Assembly (NCBI RefSeq): GCF_030973515.1
Contig: NZ_JARGZA010000005.1
Location: forward strand, 62,001 to 126,000
Direction of reading: 5' to 3'
Source of the DNA: Jannaschia maritima
GTDB lineage: Bacteria > Pseudomonadota > Alphaproteobacteria > Rhodobacterales > Rhodobacteraceae
Length of the DNA: 64,000 bases
Shown here: positions 1-8,816 of the stretch, piece by piece
How the letters are laid out: every line of letters starts with the position of its first letter
Position numbering within the stretch: position 1 is the stretch's first letter
The notes under the pieces: model-generated
Seen by the model: only the letters and a program-made list of their open reading frames with translations
Databases searched by the model: none
What the model was told of the DNA's origin: nothing
Position numbers and translations under genes: made by a program

Positions 1-596
1 TCATCGGCGCGGCGATCGGCGGGCAGGAATCGCTGAACTCCACCCGTCCGCTGCGCGGGCCCGACGACCTGGTGGACTTCAAGTTCCGCTCGCCCCCCGG
101 CATGCAGACGGAGATCTTCGCCAAGCTGGGCGCGTCCCCCATCGTGATGGACTTCACCGAGATCTTCACCGCCTTGGAGACCGGGATCATCGACGGGGCC
201 GACGCGTCCTCGCTGGCGGTGAACGTGGGCCTCGGCATCTACGACATCGCCAAGCACACGACCTATCCGGGCTTCCATTCGATGTCGTCCGACCACCTCG
301 CCTGCCGCACCGACGTGTGGGAAGCGATGCCGGAAGCCCACCGCGCGATCATCTCGACCGCGCACAAGGCGATGGCGATGGACCTGATGATGCGCACCCT
401 GGTCGAGAACGGCGAAGCGGTGCGCGACCTGCCGGAACAGGGCGTCACCCTCTACGACTGGTCGGCGGAGGACCGCGCCGCCTTCCGCGCGGCGGCGCAG
501 GAATCCTGGGCCGAATGGGCGGAGAAGACGCCCGAGACCGCCGAGATCGTCCAAAGCCACCGCGACTTCATCCAGCGCATCGGCCTGAGCGAGTGA
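1..596 (+). CDS. TRAP transporter solute-binding protein (DctP family), C-terminal part
   Basis: This is the periplasmic substrate-binding subunit of a tripartite ATP-independent periplasmic transporter. The open frame enters from the left edge (codons in phase with base 3), so the signal peptide and N-terminal lobe are missing. The visible 198 residues include the DctP-type stretch FKFRSPPGMQTEIFAKLGAS, the segment EIFTALETGIIDGAD that the family uses in its ligand-binding cleft, and AKHTTYPGFHS. The substrate is probably an organic acid, but it cannot be read from this part. The gene ends in TGA and is followed at once by a strong hairpin. The membrane subunits are not downstream; they would have to lie to the left of the window. 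Confidence 0.88.
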   Translation, partial: IGAAIGGQESLNSTRPLRGPDDLVDFKFRSPPGMQTEIFAKLGASPIVMDFTEIFTALETGIIDGADASSLAVNVGLGIYDIAKHTTYPGFHSMSSDHLACRTDVWEAMPEAHRAIISTAHKAMAMDLMMRTLVENGEAVRDLPEQGVTLYDWSAEDRAAFRAAAQESWAEWAEKTPETAEIVQSHRDFIQRIGLSE

Positions 597-605
597 TCGT
601 CCGGA

Positions 606-630
606 CGCCCCCGCCTCGCGGGCGGGGGCG
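606..630 (+). terminator. Rho-independent-type terminator after the TRAP gene
   Basis: Ten-base perfect arms CGCCCCCGCC and GGCGGGGGCG are separated by a 5-base loop (TCGCG) and followed by TTCGT. It begins 10 bases after the stop codon. The T-tract is weak, as is usual in GC-rich genomes. Confidence 0.7.
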
Positions 631-977
631 TTCGTCACGGACCGGGCGGCCCAGGCCGCGGGCGCCGAATCACCGCATCCGTCGGACGGATGGCCGACGC
701 GGAGCAGACGCATCGCAGACACCCGCCGTCCCGTGCGATCGGCGCCCCTCCGCCCGCCGGCGATGCCCCGCACCCCGCCCGAAGCCCTTGCCTCGTTGAA
801 CGCCGCCCCGGGTTGCACCGCCGCCCGCTCGGCGACAGACTGATGGCACCGGGGCACCCTCCGCACCCCCGGGCCGGAGAAATTTTCGCCGCAGTGCAGC
901 GAAACGGTTTCCGGCCTCGCCGGCCCTCGATGCCGTCCGTGCGCGGGGCGCGCACGCCCCCCCCCCCCCCCGGCGGC
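631..977. other. Intergenic region between convergent genes, no gene seen
   Basis: No convincing coding sequence is present. The region holds a 6-base-arm palindrome at 884-904 (TTTCGC and GCGAAA around a 9-base centre), an 8-bp hairpin at 938-956 and a 15-C run at 957-971. Several short blocks (around 694-720, 765-790 and 870-900) recur in the same order in the gap at 32370-32930; this is described under findings. Confidence 0.5.
938..971. repeat. Perfect hairpin abutting a 15-base poly-C run at the xylA 3' end
   Basis: Arms CGTGCGCG (938-945) and CGCGCACG (949-956) enclose a GGG loop. The 15-C homopolymer starts at the next base. Read on the xylA strand this is a G15 run followed by a perfect 8-bp hairpin, six bases after the xylA stop codon. 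The hairpin may help terminate xylA. The homopolymer length is likely to vary between isolates or sequencing reads. Confidence 0.6.
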
Positions 978-2282
978 TCAGACGTAGCGGTTGACCAGGT
1001 TCTCCAACCGCTCCTGCCCGCCGGATACCGGCTGCGGGTCCAGCCCCGCCCCCTCCGCCCGGTCGGCGATCGCGTCCAGCGTCGCGTCGCCGTGCAGCAT
1101 CGCCGCGTTCTCCGCCTCGTCCCACTTGGCATAGCGGGCCTCGCGCCGCCGTTCCAACGCGCCGTCCTCCAGCATCGCGGCGGCCGCCATCAACCCCCGC
1201 GCGCAGACGTCCATCGCCCCCACATGGGCGGCCACCAGGTCCACCGGATCCAGCGACTGACGCCGCAGCTTCGCGTCGAAGTTGGTGCCCCCGTTCGCGA
1301 ACCCGCCCCCGCGCAGGATCTCGTAGTAGGCCATCGCCACTTCGGGGACGTTGTTGGGGAACTGGTCCGTGTCCCACCCGGACTGATAGTCGTTCCGGTT
1401 CATGTCGATCGACCCGAAGATGCCCAGCGCGTTGGCCGTCGCGATCTCGTGCTCGAAGCTGTGCCCCGCCAGGATGGCGTGCCCCTGCTCGATGTTGACC
1501 TTGACCTCCCCTTCCAGTCCGAACCGCTTCAGGAAGCCATAGACCGTCGCGACGTCGTGGTCGTACTGGTGCTTCGTGGGCTCCTGCGGCTTGGGCTCGA
1601 TCAGGATGTCGCCCTTCAGGCCGATCCTGTGCTTGTGCTCCACCACCATCGACAGGAACCGCCCCATCTGCTGCAGTTCGCGGTCCATGTCGGTGTTCAG
1701 CAGCGTCTCGTAGCCCTCGCGCCCGCCCCACAGGACGTAGTTGACGCCGCCCAGCTTGACCGTGGCCCCCATGGCGGCGCGCACGATCGACGCGCAGTAG
1801 GCGAAGACGTCCGGGTCGGGGTTGGTGGCCGCCCCGCTCATGTAGCGGCGGTCGGAGAACATGTTCGCCGTCCCCCACAGGAGCCCCGGGCCCCCGCCCT
1901 CCATCTTCGGACCCATGTAGTCGGTGATCTCGTCCAGCCGGGCGTTGCTCTCGGCAAGGCTGGCCCCCTGGGGCCGGATGTCGTGGTCGTGGAACGCGTA
2001 GAACGGCACGCCCAGGATGCGGAACAGATCGAACGCCGCATCCACGCGCTGCCTGGCCAGGTCCATCGTGTCGCCGGGGAACCAGGGCCGCTGGAACGTC
2101 TGCCCCCCGAACGGGTCGCCCCCTTCCCAAACGAAGGAATGCCACCAGCAGACGGCGAAGCGCAGGTGGTCGCGCAGGGGCTTGCCCATCACCACCCGGT
2201 CGGCGTCGTAGTGCCGGAACGCCAGGTCCCCGTCGCCGTCCGGGTCGAAGCGGATGGGGTCGATTCCGTCGAAGTAGCTCAT
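978..2282 (-). CDS. xylA: Xylose isomerase
   Basis: It converts D-xylose to D-xylulose in the cytoplasm using two divalent metal ions. The 434-residue length is standard for the class II enzyme. The active-site segment [10 protein letters not shown] (residues 95-104) carries the catalytic histidine and aspartate. [15 protein letters not shown], the metal-ligand glutamate in [14 protein letters not shown] (near residue 230), NIEQGHA and [17 protein letters not shown] follow in the usual order. No xylulokinase or xylose transporter is adjacent. Upstream on the same strand is the tupA gene, with 58 bases between the genes, and the left neighbour is convergent. Confidence 0.97.
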   Translation of the reverse strand: MSYFDGIDPIRFDPDGDGDLAFRHYDADRVVMGKPLRDHLRFAVCWWHSFVWEGGDPFGGQTFQRPWFPGDTMDLARQRVDAAFDLFRILGVPFYAFHDHDIRPQGASLAESNARLDEITDYMGPKMEGGGPGLLWGTANMFSDRRYMSGAATNPDPDVFAYCASIVRAAMGATVKLGGVNYVLWGGREGYETLLNTDMDRELQQMGRFLSMVVEHKHRIGLKGDILIEPKPQEPTKHQYDHDVATVYGFLKRFGLEGEVKVNIEQGHAILAGHSFEHEIATANALGIFGSIDMNRNDYQSGWDTDQFPNNVPEVAMAYYEILRGGGFANGGTNFDAKLRRQSLDPVDLVAAHVGAMDVCARGLMAAAAMLEDGALERRREARYAKWDEAENAAMLHGDATLDAIADRAEGAGLDPQPVSGGQERLENLVNRYV

Positions 2283-2340
2283 GGCATCCAGGTCCTTCCA
2301 ATTCGGTCGGCGGCGGTGTCGCAGGTCCCCCGGGGGCGGG

Positions 2341-3177
2341 TCAACGCGTAGGGCGGGATCGCATCGGCATCGCGTCCGCTTGCCCGTTGGGGTGGAACAG
2401 GACCTGCCCCTCCACGACGTACGATCCTATGGCCGCCTGTCCGTCGAGCCCGAGCATCCATTCCACGAAGGTCGCCGCGTCGTCGGCGTTCCCGTCCGGG
2501 CAGACCTGCGGCGACACGGCGACGATGCCGTACTGATTGAAGAGCGAAGGGTCGCCCTGCACCACGATGGCGTGGTCGCCGCGGTTGGCGAACGTCGCCC
2601 AGGTGGCCCGGTCCGTCAGGGCATAGCCGTCCATGCCGACCGCCACGTTCAGCGTGGCGCCCATGCCGGACCCCGATTCCCGGTACCATGCGCCGGAGGC
2701 CGCCGCGGCATCGACCCCCGCCCGCGCCCATAGCCGCCGCTCAGCACGGTGCGTGCCGCTGTCGTCGCCGCGCGACACGAAGACGGCCCGCGCCTCGGCG
2801 ATGCGCGTCATAGCATCCGCGATCGGCAGGCCCGCGACGCCGGCGGGGTCGGCGGCGGGCCCGATCAGGACGAAGTCGTTCGCCATCAGGTCGTGCCGTT
2901 CGATGCCGTATCCGGCGGCGACGAACGCCTCCTCCTCCGCCTCCGCATGGACGATCAACACGTCGCCGTCGCAATTGCGCGCGTTGCGGATGGCCTGCCC
3001 CGTGCCGACCGCGACCACGGCGACGTCGATCCCCGTCGCGCGCTCGAAGCGGGGCAAGACGTGGTCGTAGAGGCCCGAATGCGCCGTCGAGGTGGTGGAT
3101 TGGACCACGATGCGCTCCGCCGAGGCGGGGGGAGCGGCCAGCAGGACGATCGCCGCCATCCATCCCCGGGCGGTCAT
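2341..3177 (-). CDS. tupA: Tungstate/molybdate ABC transporter substrate-binding protein (TupA-like)
   Basis: It is a periplasmic oxyanion-binding protein of 278 residues. A signal peptide of about 20 residues ([20 protein letters not shown]) precedes the mature start [19 protein letters not shown]. The TTST motif close to the mature N-terminus is typical of TupA and related tungstate binders. [13 protein letters not shown] and [15 protein letters not shown] further support the family. The start overlaps the stop of the ATPase gene by ATGA (3174-3177), so it is translationally coupled as the last gene of a permease-ATPase-binding-protein operon. Tungstate rather than molybdate is inferred from family likeness. 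Confidence 0.85.
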   Translation of the reverse strand: MTARGWMAAIVLLAAPPASAERIVVQSTTSTAHSGLYDHVLPRFERATGIDVAVVAVGTGQAIRNARNCDGDVLIVHAEAEEEAFVAAGYGIERHDLMANDFVLIGPAADPAGVAGLPIADAMTRIAEARAVFVSRGDDSGTHRAERRLWARAGVDAAAASGAWYRESGSGMGATLNVAVGMDGYALTDRATWATFANRGDHAIVVQGDPSLFNQYGIVAVSPQVCPDGNADDAATFVEWMLGLDGQAAIGSYVVEGQVLFHPNGQADAMPMRSRPTR

Positions 3178-3893
3178 CGACGGCGCATCCCCGTTTCCGG
3201 CGGTGGGACCGCGCGGGGACCGGCATCCAGGAACCGCCGCGCGGGACCGTCGCCGACGATGCGCCCCGCATCCATCACCACGATGGAATCGGCCAACCGC
3301 CGCGCCTGCGCCACATCGTGCGTCACCATCAGGATGGTCGTGCCCTGCGCGCGTTCCGCAATCAGTACCGCTTCGATCATCGCGACGGAGGCGGGGTCCA
3401 GGCGGCCCGTCGCCTCGTCCAGCAGGAGCAGGTCGGGTGCCACGGCCAGGGCGCGGGCCAGGGCCAGGCGCTGCGCCTCGCCACCTGACAGGGCCCGCGC
3501 CGGGCGGCGGCCCAGACCGGCCAAGCCCACGCGCTCCAGAAGCCCGTCGCGCAAGCCCGCGTCCCGTACGCCCCGGGACCGCAGCGCGAAGTCCACGTTG
3601 GCCGCCACCGACCGCCGCAGCAGGACGGGCGACTGGAACACCATGGCCTGGGCCCGCCGCCCCAGCCGATCCAGCGGCCGCCCCCGCCACAGGACGTGGC
3701 CGTCGGTGGGCGGGATCAGACCGTGCAGGAGATGCAGCAGCATCGACTTGCCGGCGCCGTTGGGACCCATCAGCGCCGTGACGCCGCCGCCCGGAAGGGT
3801 CAGGTCCACGCCGTTCACGGGCACGGCGGCGCCCCGCTCCAGCCGCAGGGCCCGCGCCTGCAGCAAGGGGATCGCGCCCTCAGACGGCCGCAT
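3174..3893 (-). CDS. tupC: Tungstate-type ABC transporter ATP-binding protein
   Basis: This 239-residue single-domain ATPase energises the importer. It has Walker A GPNGAGKS (residues about 43-50), Q-loop VFQSPVLLRR, signature LSGGEAQR, Walker B LLLLDEAT and the switch histidine in VTHD. It lacks the extra C-terminal regulatory domain found in ModC, consistent with a TupC-type subunit. Its start lies 14 bases inside the permease gene and its end overlaps tupA by ATGA, so the three genes form one tight transcription unit. Confidence 0.9.
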   Translation of the reverse strand: MRPSEGAIPLLQARALRLERGAAVPVNGVDLTLPGGGVTALMGPNGAGKSMLLHLLHGLIPPTDGHVLWRGRPLDRLGRRAQAMVFQSPVLLRRSVAANVDFALRSRGVRDAGLRDGLLERVGLAGLGRRPARALSGGEAQRLALARALAVAPDLLLLDEATGRLDPASVAMIEAVLIAERAQGTTILMVTHDVAQARRLADSIVVMDAGRIVGDGPARRFLDAGPRAVPPPETGMRRR

Positions 3894-4587
3894 GGCGCGC
3901 GCCCGCCAGCCGGGCGCCCTGCGCCGCGGCGTTCACGCCCAGGGCCAGCGCCATCAGCACGACGCCCAGCGCCAGGGCCAGGGCCAGCTCGCCGCGCGAC
4001 GTTTCGAGTGCTATGGCGGTCGTCATCACGCGGGTCAGGTGGTCGATGTTGCCGCCCACGATCATGACGGCCCCCACCTCGGCCACGGCGCGCCCGAACC
4101 CGGCCAGCGCCACCGTGGCCAGCGCGTGCCGCCCGTCCACGATCAGCGCCCAGACCACCGCCGCCCGCCCCAGCCCGAGCGAGCGGAACTGCGCGTCGTA
4201 CTCCGCGTGGAGATCCTCCAGCACCTGACGCGACAGGGCGATCACGATGGGGGCGATCAGGATACACTGCGCCGCGATCATCGCCGTGGGGGTGTACAGC
4301 AGCCCCAGGAACCCCAGCGGCCCCGCCCGGGACAGGTGCAGATAGACCAGCAGCCCGACCACGACGGGGGGCAGGCCCATGCAGGCGTTGACCAGCACCA
4401 AGACCGCCCCGCGCCCCGGGAACCGCCCCACCGCCAGCGCGGCGCCGATGGGAATGCCGAATAGACAGGCCAGCGCGGTGGCGGTCAGGCTGACGCGCAG
4501 GGACAGAGCGACCACCTCCCACAGGGCGGGGTCGCCGGACAGGACGAGATCCAGCGCGAGGGCGAACGCGGCGGACAGGTCGCCCAC
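3880..4587 (-). CDS. tupB: Tungstate-type ABC transporter permease
   Basis: This 235-residue inner-membrane protein has five or six predicted hydrophobic segments, for example LSLRVSLTATALACLFGIPI, and the ABC permease EAA-like loop around ALAGFGRAVAEVGAVMIVGG. The length and the coupled ATPase and binding-protein genes match TupB. It is the promoter-proximal gene of the operon and lies only 4 bases downstream of the SDR stop codon, so the SDR may be cotranscribed. Confidence 0.88.
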   Translation of the reverse strand: MGDLSAAFALALDLVLSGDPALWEVVALSLRVSLTATALACLFGIPIGAALAVGRFPGRGAVLVLVNACMGLPPVVVGLLVYLHLSRAGPLGFLGLLYTPTAMIAAQCILIAPIVIALSRQVLEDLHAEYDAQFRSLGLGRAAVVWALIVDGRHALATVALAGFGRAVAEVGAVMIVGGNIDHLTRVMTTAIALETSRGELALALALGVVLMALALGVNAAAQGARLAGARHAAV

Positions 4588-4591
4588 CGGG

Positions 4592-5335
4592 TCAGACCGT
4601 GTAGTTCAGCGCAAGGCGGCCGCCGTCGACGTAGACGGTCTCGCCCGTCACGTAGCCCGCCTTGGGGCTCGCCAGGAACGCCACCACGTCCCCGATCTCG
4701 CGCGCGGTGCCGGGACGCTTCAGGGGGGTGCGGGACATGGCGCGATCGAAGGCGGCCGGATCGGCGTTGACGGCGGCCATCATGGCCGTGTCGATGCTGC
4801 CCGGCCCGACCGCGTTGACCCGGATCCCATGTGGCGCCAGCGCGAGCGCTGCGACTTTGGTCAGCTGCATGACGCCCCCCTTCGACGCGCAATAGCCGGC
4901 GATCTGGGGAATGGCGACCTGGGCGTTGATCGACGACATGTTGACGATGGCGCCGTCCGAGATCCCCTGCGAAACCATGGTCCTGGCGGCGCGCTGGGTG
5001 GCCGCGAAGACGCCGACGAGGTTCAGGTCGAGGGATTGGCGGAACTGCTGCTCCGTCATCGCGAGGAAGTCGGCGGCGATGGCGGCGGCGGCGTTGTTCA
5101 CCAGGACGGCGACGGGCCCGACCTCCGCCTCCACCCGGTCGAAGAGCGAGGCGATATCGGCCGTGTCGGACATGTCGCAGACATAGCCCGCGGCGCCCAT
5201 CCCCGCCGCGACATCCCTGACCTTGGGCTGGATGTCGACCAGCACGACGGTGCATCCGTCCTCGGCCAACGCCTCCGCGCAGGCCAGTCCGATGCCCTGC
5301 GCGGCCCCCGTCACCAATGCGATCCGTTCGGCCAT
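4592..5335 (-). CDS. SDR family oxidoreductase
   Basis: A 247-residue classical short-chain dehydrogenase/reductase using NAD(P)(H). The nucleotide-binding motif TGAAQGIG is near residue 12, NNAA follows the central strand, the catalytic serine lies in NMSSINAQ, and YCASKGG supplies the Tyr and Lys. Substrate is unknown. I chose the ATG at 5335 because AGGGAGCAGG precedes it; an upstream in-frame start would run through the C-tract leader of the repeat. The repeat at 5397-5590 lies just upstream, so any promoter must be within or beyond it. Confidence 0.88.
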   Translation of the reverse strand: MAERIALVTGAAQGIGLACAEALAEDGCTVVLVDIQPKVRDVAAGMGAAGYVCDMSDTADIASLFDRVEAEVGPVAVLVNNAAAAIAADFLAMTEQQFRQSLDLNLVGVFAATQRAARTMVSQGISDGAIVNMSSINAQVAIPQIAGYCASKGGVMQLTKVAALALAPHGIRVNAVGPGSIDTAMMAAVNADPAAFDRAMSRTPLKRPGTAREIGDVVAFLASPKAGYVTGETVYVDGGRLALNYTV

Positions 5336-5396
5336 GACCTGCTCCCTGCCTGTATCGTCCGACGTCTTCCACGGCACGGAACGGGTGTAAATCGGC

Positions 5397-5438
5397 GTGC
5401 ACCCCCCGTGCACCCCCCGTACACCCCCCGTGCATACG
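5397..5438. repeat. Repeat leader, locus 1 (three C6 tracts at 11-bp spacing)
   Basis: Forty-two bases made of GTGCA, C6, GTGCA, C6, GTACA, C6 and GTGCATACG. The same layout with the same length occurs at 51573-51614 and 63923-63964. On the minus strand it presents three G6 tracts with 5-base spacers, about 60 bases upstream of the SDR start. Confidence 0.9.
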
Positions 5439-5590
5439 ATCGGCGTACCGGGGGCCGGTTCCATCGTCGCGCGACCGTCACGCTCGGGGGGTGCATCCGA
5501 CGATCCACGCGGGCGGACCGCGCTGCGGACCTCGGGTCGATCCCCCGGATCGACCCGTCCCCCGCGGGACTGGTCCTTCCCCCCGCCATG
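5430..5590. repeat. Diverged single copy of the 165-bp structured repeat unit
   Basis: After the leader, the block at 5517-5583 matches the units at 51.6-52.3 kb, sharing for example GCGCTGCGGACCTCGGG and TGGTCCTTC. It holds a perfect hairpin with arms GGGTCGATCC (5534-5543) and GGATCGACCC (5547-5556) around CCC, in the position where the array units have arms GGGACGGTCC and GGACCGTCCC. Together with the leader it fills most of the 347-base gap between the divergent SDR and ptsP genes. Nothing else was seen there apart from a possible TATACC -10 element near 5647. Confidence 0.8.
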
Positions 5591-5682
5591 CGACCGGTCG
5601 CCGCCGATCGGTGCCGCCGCCCGTTCCCCCCGCCCGGGCGATCGCCTATACCGGCGCCCGAACGAGGGGACGACCGACCGCC

Positions 5683-7920
5683 ATGCCCGCCCGCAAGGAA
5701 ACCGAGAGCCGCAAGCTGCTCCGGCGGCTCCAGGCCGTCATGGCGGAAGATTGCCGCGGGCAGGAGCGGCTGGACCGCATCACTGCGATGGTCGCTGATT
5801 CCATGGGCACGGACGTCTGCTCGATCTACCTGCACCGCGATGCGGACACATTGGAGCTGTGTGCCACGCGGGGCCTGAACGCGGATGCCGTGCATGTCAC
5901 CCGCATGCGCATCGGCGAAGGGCTGGTGGGTCGCGTCGCGCGCCGGCGGGCGGCGATCAACACGGCCGACGCGCCGGGGACGCGGGGCTTCCGCTACATG
6001 CCCGAAACCGGCGAGGAGGTGTTCAGCAGCTTCCTGGGCGTGCCCGTACAGCGGGTGGGCGAGCGGCTGGGCGTGCTGGTCGTGCAGTCGAAGTCGGCGC
6101 GCACCTATTCGGACGACGAGGTCTATGCCCTGGAGGTCGTCGCCATGGTGCTGGCCGAGATGGCGGAGCTGGGCGCCTTCACCGGCGAAGGGGAGGCCCT
6201 GCGCGCCCCGCACGCGTCCCAGGTCCTGTTCCGGGGCGTCACCGGCCAGGAGGGCGCAGCGGCGGGCGTGGTCCACCTGCACGACCCGCGCGTGGTCATC
6301 ACCAAGCCCATCAGCGACGACCCGGAATCGGAGAACACCCGCCTGCTCGACGCCATCGAGAAGCTGCGCCTGTCGGTCGATTCGATGCTCGACGCGGCCC
6401 AGGCCGACCGCGCGCAGGCGGAGGTGATCGAGGCGTACCGGATGTTCGCCTATTCCCGGTCGTGGCTGCGACGGATGGAGGCCAGCATCGATGCCGGCCT
6501 GTCCGCGGAGGCCGCCGTCGAAAAGGAGCAGACAGCCGCGCGCACCCGGATGGAGCAGGCGGGCGACGCGTATCTGCGCGACCGCCTGGCCGACCTGGAC
6601 GACCTGTCGCACCGCCTGCTGCGGATGCTGACGGGCCAGGGGCGCGGGGGCACGCCCGTGCCCGACGGCGCGATCCTGGTCGCGCGCAACCTGGGCCCCG
6701 GCGAGCTTCTGGAATACGGCGCCAAGAAGCTGCGCGGCGTCGTGCTGGAGGAGGGGTCGGTCGGAAGCCACGCCGCCATCGTGGCGCGCGCCTGGGCGAT
6801 CCCCCTGGTGATCCAGGCGCGCGGCATCCTGCAGGAGGCCCTGTCGGGCGATCCGATCCTCGTGGACGGGGACCAGGGAGTCGTCCACTTGCGGCCTGAC
6901 GACATGGTCCGCGCCGCCTTCGACGACAAGCTGGCGATGGCCGCGGACGCGCAGCAGCGATACGCCGCGATCCGCGACACGCCCTGCGTCACCCGCGACG
7001 GGCAGCGGGTCGAGCTGCTGATGAACGCGGGGCTGATGGCCGACCTGCCGTCGCTGCCGTCGTCGGGCGCCGAAGGCGTGGGCCTGTTCCGCACCGAGTT
7101 GCAGTTCCTCGTGCGCAACCACGTGCCCCGGCGCGGCGATCTGGCGTCGCTCTATGCCCGCGTGATGGACGCGGCGGGGGGCAAGCCGGTCACGTTCCGC
7201 ACGCTCGACATCGGGTCGGACAAGGTCCTGCCCTACATGAAGGCCGCCGACGAGCCGAACCCCGCGCTGGGTTGGCGCGCGATCCGCGTGGGCCTGGACA
7301 AGCGCGGCGTGATGCGGATGCAACTGCAGGCGCTGATCCGCGCGGCCAACGGCCGGCCCCTGCGCGTCATGTTCCCCTTCGTCGCCCAGATGGAGGAGTT
7401 TCTGGAGGCCCGCGCCCACCTGACCCGCGAGCTGCATCGCGAACGGTCGCTGGACCACCCCCTGCCCGCGTCGCTGCAGGTGGGATCGATGATCGAGACG
7501 CCGTCGATGGCCTTCGCGCCGCGGCGGTTCTTCCAGGAAGCGGACTTCATTTCGATCGGTGGCAACGACCTGAAGCAGTTCTTCTTCGCCGCCGACCGCG
7601 AGAACGAGCGCGTGCGGAGACGCTACGACACGTTGAACGTCAGCTTCCTGTCCATCGTGGAGCAGATCGTCGCGCGCTGCGACGAGGTCGGAACGCCGGT
7701 CAGCTTCTGCGGCGAGGATGCCGGCCGCCCGGTGGAGGCGCTGTGCTTCGCCGCCATGGGCCTGCGCTGCCTGTCGATGCGCCCCGCCAGCATCGGGCCG
7801 GTGAAGCACATCCTGCTGCGTGCGGATCTGGGCCAGGTGCGGGACGTCATCGCGCGGGCGCGTGAGGCGGGGGAGCAGTCGGTGCGCGAAGCGGTGATGG
7901 CGTATCTGCGGACGCGGTGA
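5683..7920 (+). CDS. ptsP: Phosphoenolpyruvate-protein phosphotransferase PtsP (nitrogen PTS enzyme I)
   Basis: EI-Ntr takes the phosphate of PEP and passes it to the NPr/EIIA-Ntr regulatory relay. The 745-residue protein has an N-terminal GAF sensor domain (about 1-170), the phospho-histidine domain with VGSHAAIVARA (His near residue 363) and the PEP-binding barrel with NPALGWRAIRVGL, GSMIETPSMAFAPRR, GGNDLKQFFFAADREN and the catalytic cysteine in SFCGEDAGRP (near 677). I chose the ATG at 5683, preceded by GAGGGG, because the longer frame enters the repeat. The gene is transcribed away from the SDR across the repeat-filled gap. Confidence 0.95.
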   Translation: MPARKETESRKLLRRLQAVMAEDCRGQERLDRITAMVADSMGTDVCSIYLHRDADTLELCATRGLNADAVHVTRMRIGEGLVGRVARRRAAINTADAPGTRGFRYMPETGEEVFSSFLGVPVQRVGERLGVLVVQSKSARTYSDDEVYALEVVAMVLAEMAELGAFTGEGEALRAPHASQVLFRGVTGQEGAAAGVVHLHDPRVVITKPISDDPESENTRLLDAIEKLRLSVDSMLDAAQADRAQAEVIEAYRMFAYSRSWLRRMEASIDAGLSAEAAVEKEQTAARTRMEQAGDAYLRDRLADLDDLSHRLLRMLTGQGRGGTPVPDGAILVARNLGPGELLEYGAKKLRGVVLEEGSVGSHAAIVARAWAIPLVIQARGILQEALSGDPILVDGDQGVVHLRPDDMVRAAFDDKLAMAADAQQRYAAIRDTPCVTRDGQRVELLMNAGLMADLPSLPSSGAEGVGLFRTELQFLVRNHVPRRGDLASLYARVMDAAGGKPVTFRTLDIGSDKVLPYMKAADEPNPALGWRAIRVGLDKRGVMRMQLQALIRAANGRPLRVMFPFVAQMEEFLEARAHLTRELHRERSLDHPLPASLQVGSMIETPSMAFAPRRFFQEADFISIGGNDLKQFFFAADRENERVRRRYDTLNVSFLSIVEQIVARCDEVGTPVSFCGEDAGRPVEALCFAAMGLRCLSMRPASIGPVKHILLRADLGQVRDVIARAREAGEQSVREAVMAYLRTR

Positions 7921-8057
7921 GGGTGAGGTCGGGAGCGGGGAGGACCGAGGCGAAATCCGCCGTCTCCGCACCATACGGGACGCCGCCGTTGCATTCGCTC
8001 GGGTAAGGGGAAAGGGTGTAACCCGCATTTGAGCGTCCGTATCTTTGCGAGGTCGCA

Positions 8058-8816
8058 ATGACCCTACGATTGTCCAGTGAGTTCTTCCGTGCTGCCGAGC
8101 AAAGAGCGGCCGCCGCGTGGGACCGCGAGGTGGCGATCGAGCTGGTGGCACTCCATCCCCGGCACATGGCTGCACTGGGGGTGTCGGAGGACGAGGTGGT
8201 GGCCTTCGTGCGCGGGGTGCGGGACTATGCGGTCGGCTACGGCGTGACCGGCCGGCGCGAGACCTTCCGCGTCGTCGTCGTGGCCCTGGCCCTTGGCCTC
8301 CACTTCCCGCACGACCCGCGGCTCGCCGATGCCGTTGCCTATGCCTTGGGGCGCAAGGCGATCCCGGAGGCCCGGCGGACCGCGATGCTGGGGGACATGG
8401 CGGAAGCGTGGCTCGGCGCCACGTGGGACGGCCGCGGACTGGCGGAGCGCGGCGCGGCGCTGGTCGATCGGGTGCGCGGGCACGCGCGTGGACCGACGGA
8501 CCGCGACGGCATGTCCGATGCGCTGGGCGGCCTGGTGCCCCAGAGTCCCACGGTCGCCACGCCCGCGCGGCGCAGGGCGTTCCTGGATGCGGTGCTGGCG
8601 CAGGCGGAGGGCTACGGCCTGCGCACCGCGGGGCAGCGGCTGGCCTATGCGGGTGGCGCGCTGCTCCACGGGGTCTATTGGTTCGACGATCCCCTCTTCG
8701 GGCATCTGCGCGGAATGGTGGAGGGTGCCGCCACCCCCGGCGATCTGTGCGATGCGATGGGCGCGTTCTATGCCCGCTTCGGCGACGCGTCGGCGGAGGT
8801 GGCGGATGGATCCTGA
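8058..8816 (+). CDS. Putative helper/adaptor protein of a polymorphic-toxin module
   Basis: A 252-residue soluble alpha-helical protein with no signal peptide. It resembles in general character the accessory proteins encoded ahead of type VI or other secreted effectors, with motifs like HPRHMAALG, FVRGVRDYAVGYGV and LGLHFPHDPRLADAV. The pattern 'GYG..., 25 residues, FxxDPLF/DPRL' occurs twice (about residues 55-95 and 175-215), suggesting an internal duplication. Its end overlaps the effector start by 11 bases, so the two proteins are probably made together. The function as an effector chaperone is inferred only from position and general resemblance. Confidence 0.5.
   Translation: MTLRLSSEFFRAAEQRAAAAWDREVAIELVALHPRHMAALGVSEDEVVAFVRGVRDYAVGYGVTGRRETFRVVVVALALGLHFPHDPRLADAVAYALGRKAIPEARRTAMLGDMAEAWLGATWDGRGLAERGAALVDRVRGHARGPTDRDGMSDALGGLVPQSPTVATPARRRAFLDAVLAQAEGYGLRTAGQRLAYAGGALLHGVYWFDDPLFGHLRGMVEGAATPGDLCDAMGAFYARFGDASAEVADGS

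Noticed and set aside
631-977. A phasin-type gene or promoter because of GCAG-rich palindromes
   Set aside because: The palindrome lies between two convergent 3' ends and no phasin-like reading frame exists on either strand.
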